From Rhizobium acidisoli (GTDB lineage Bacteria > Pseudomonadota > Alphaproteobacteria > Rhizobiales > Rhizobiaceae), in assembly GCF_002531755.2 (NCBI RefSeq), contig NZ_CP035002.1, positions 620,001-684,000 on the forward strand: a DNA stretch of 64,000 nt. Reading direction: 5' to 3'. The notes beneath the pieces are model-generated. The model was not told the origin of the DNA. It ran no database searches and saw nothing but the letters and a program-made list of their open reading frames with translations. This document shows positions 63,711 to 64,000 of the stretch, piece after piece. Position numbers and translations under genes: made by a program. Numbering within the stretch: the stretch's first letter is position 1; every line of letters begins with the position of its first letter.

Positions 63711-64000
63711 ATGATGAACCTCGCCCTGAAACGCCGCGTGAGTGAACTCGGCCCCTGGTTCCAGAACATGCGGCTCGGAGAGATTGAAACCGCTCCGGAT
63801 CATTTTCTCGGCGATTATCCCGCTTTCAAATGGGAGCGCTTCAAACATGTCGTGCCCGAAGATCTGGGCGGGCGCAGCGTGCTCGATATCGGCTGTAATG
63901 CCGGCTTTTACGCACTTGAGATGAAACGGCGCAATGCCGGGCGTGTGCTCGGCATCGATTCCGATGCCCGTTATCTTGAGCAAGCTCGTTTCGCCGCCGC
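63711..64000 (+). CDS. SAM-dependent methyltransferase, 5' part
   Basis: The first 96 residues; the gene runs off the right edge. SELGPWFQNMRLGEIETAPDH and DYPAFKWERFKHVVPEDLGG precede motif I, VLDIGCNAGFYALEMKRR, and VLGIDSDARYLEQAR. The opening resembles a methyltransferase group associated with glycosyltransferase clusters and the CmoB-like fold. ATG 63711 follows CGGAGGCAAGCC. Probably methylates the glycan product or a sugar intermediate. Confidence 0.8.
   Translation, partial: MMNLALKRRVSELGPWFQNMRLGEIETAPDHFLGDYPAFKWERFKHVVPEDLGGRSVLDIGCNAGFYALEMKRRNAGRVLGIDSDARYLEQARFAA

Overview
The window looks like a chromosome or large replicon of a Rhizobium-type alphaproteobacterium (R. leguminosarum/R. 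etli group). The evidence is the high-GC coding style, a glpD-linked ABC-type glycerol transporter, many sugar and peptide ABC importers, DUF992, DUF4142 and DUF2934 proteins, and several promoter-like sites matching the alphaproteobacterial general-stress sigma factor (EcfG) consensus. No rRNA, tRNA, CRISPR array or insertion sequence was seen. All assignments are from reading the sequence; no database search was run.

Layout. 0-9 kb: the end of a DUF992 gene, an acetyltransferase, a LysR regulator divergent from an EamA exporter, an unknown DNA-binding-like protein, a large SAM-cyclase-ATPase-TPR protein, a DUF4242 protein, and a small heat-shock gene with a ROSE-like RNA thermometer over its ribosome site. 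9-19.2 kb: a glycerol regulon (glpR, glpD, ABC importer glpSTPQUV, glpK) with phased TTCG repeats as likely GlpR sites. 19.2-23.9 kb: a ribose-type ABC importer on the minus strand. 24.1-25.0 kb: an Xre/RES toxin-antitoxin pair. 25.2-29.1 kb: a surface polysaccharide patch (pyruvyltransferase, flippase, acyltransferase) with visibly more A+T than its flanks. 29.0-41.5 kb: a catabolic locus (PdxA-type dehydrogenase, iron-type alcohol dehydrogenase, BNR sialidase-like protein, DapA-type aldolase, peptide-type ABC importer, DUF1537 acid-sugar kinase, GntR regulator). It probably imports and breaks down an unidentified sugar acid or its conjugate.

41.7-53 kb holds sensing and stress genes: a FecR-domain protein with a Ser/Gly/Asn tail, a PAS histidine kinase coupled to an RsbQ-like hydrolase broken by a frameshift, a decayed response regulator, then many small stress-type proteins, a DUF421 membrane protein, an SDR and a zinc alcohol dehydrogenase. 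Five EcfG-type promoter matches (GGAAC, 16 nt, NGTT) lie just upstream of genes here. One is inside an apparent Pcm fusion ORF, which suggests that the C-terminal part is a separate stress gene.

52.9-64 kb is a glycan or glycoside cluster running off the right edge. Two divergent operons share a 179-nt spacer carrying one EcfG-type promoter on each strand. Leftward are a zinc-type dehydrogenase and a Gfo/Idh oxidoreductase. Rightward, in tightly coupled order, are an epimerase, a glycoside hydrolase-epimerase fusion, a GT4 glycosyltransferase, three tandem CgeB-like glycosyltransferases, a UDP-glucuronate decarboxylase-like enzyme and a methyltransferase. A stress-induced, possibly xylose-containing glycoside made by this cluster is the best candidate here for an undescribed system.
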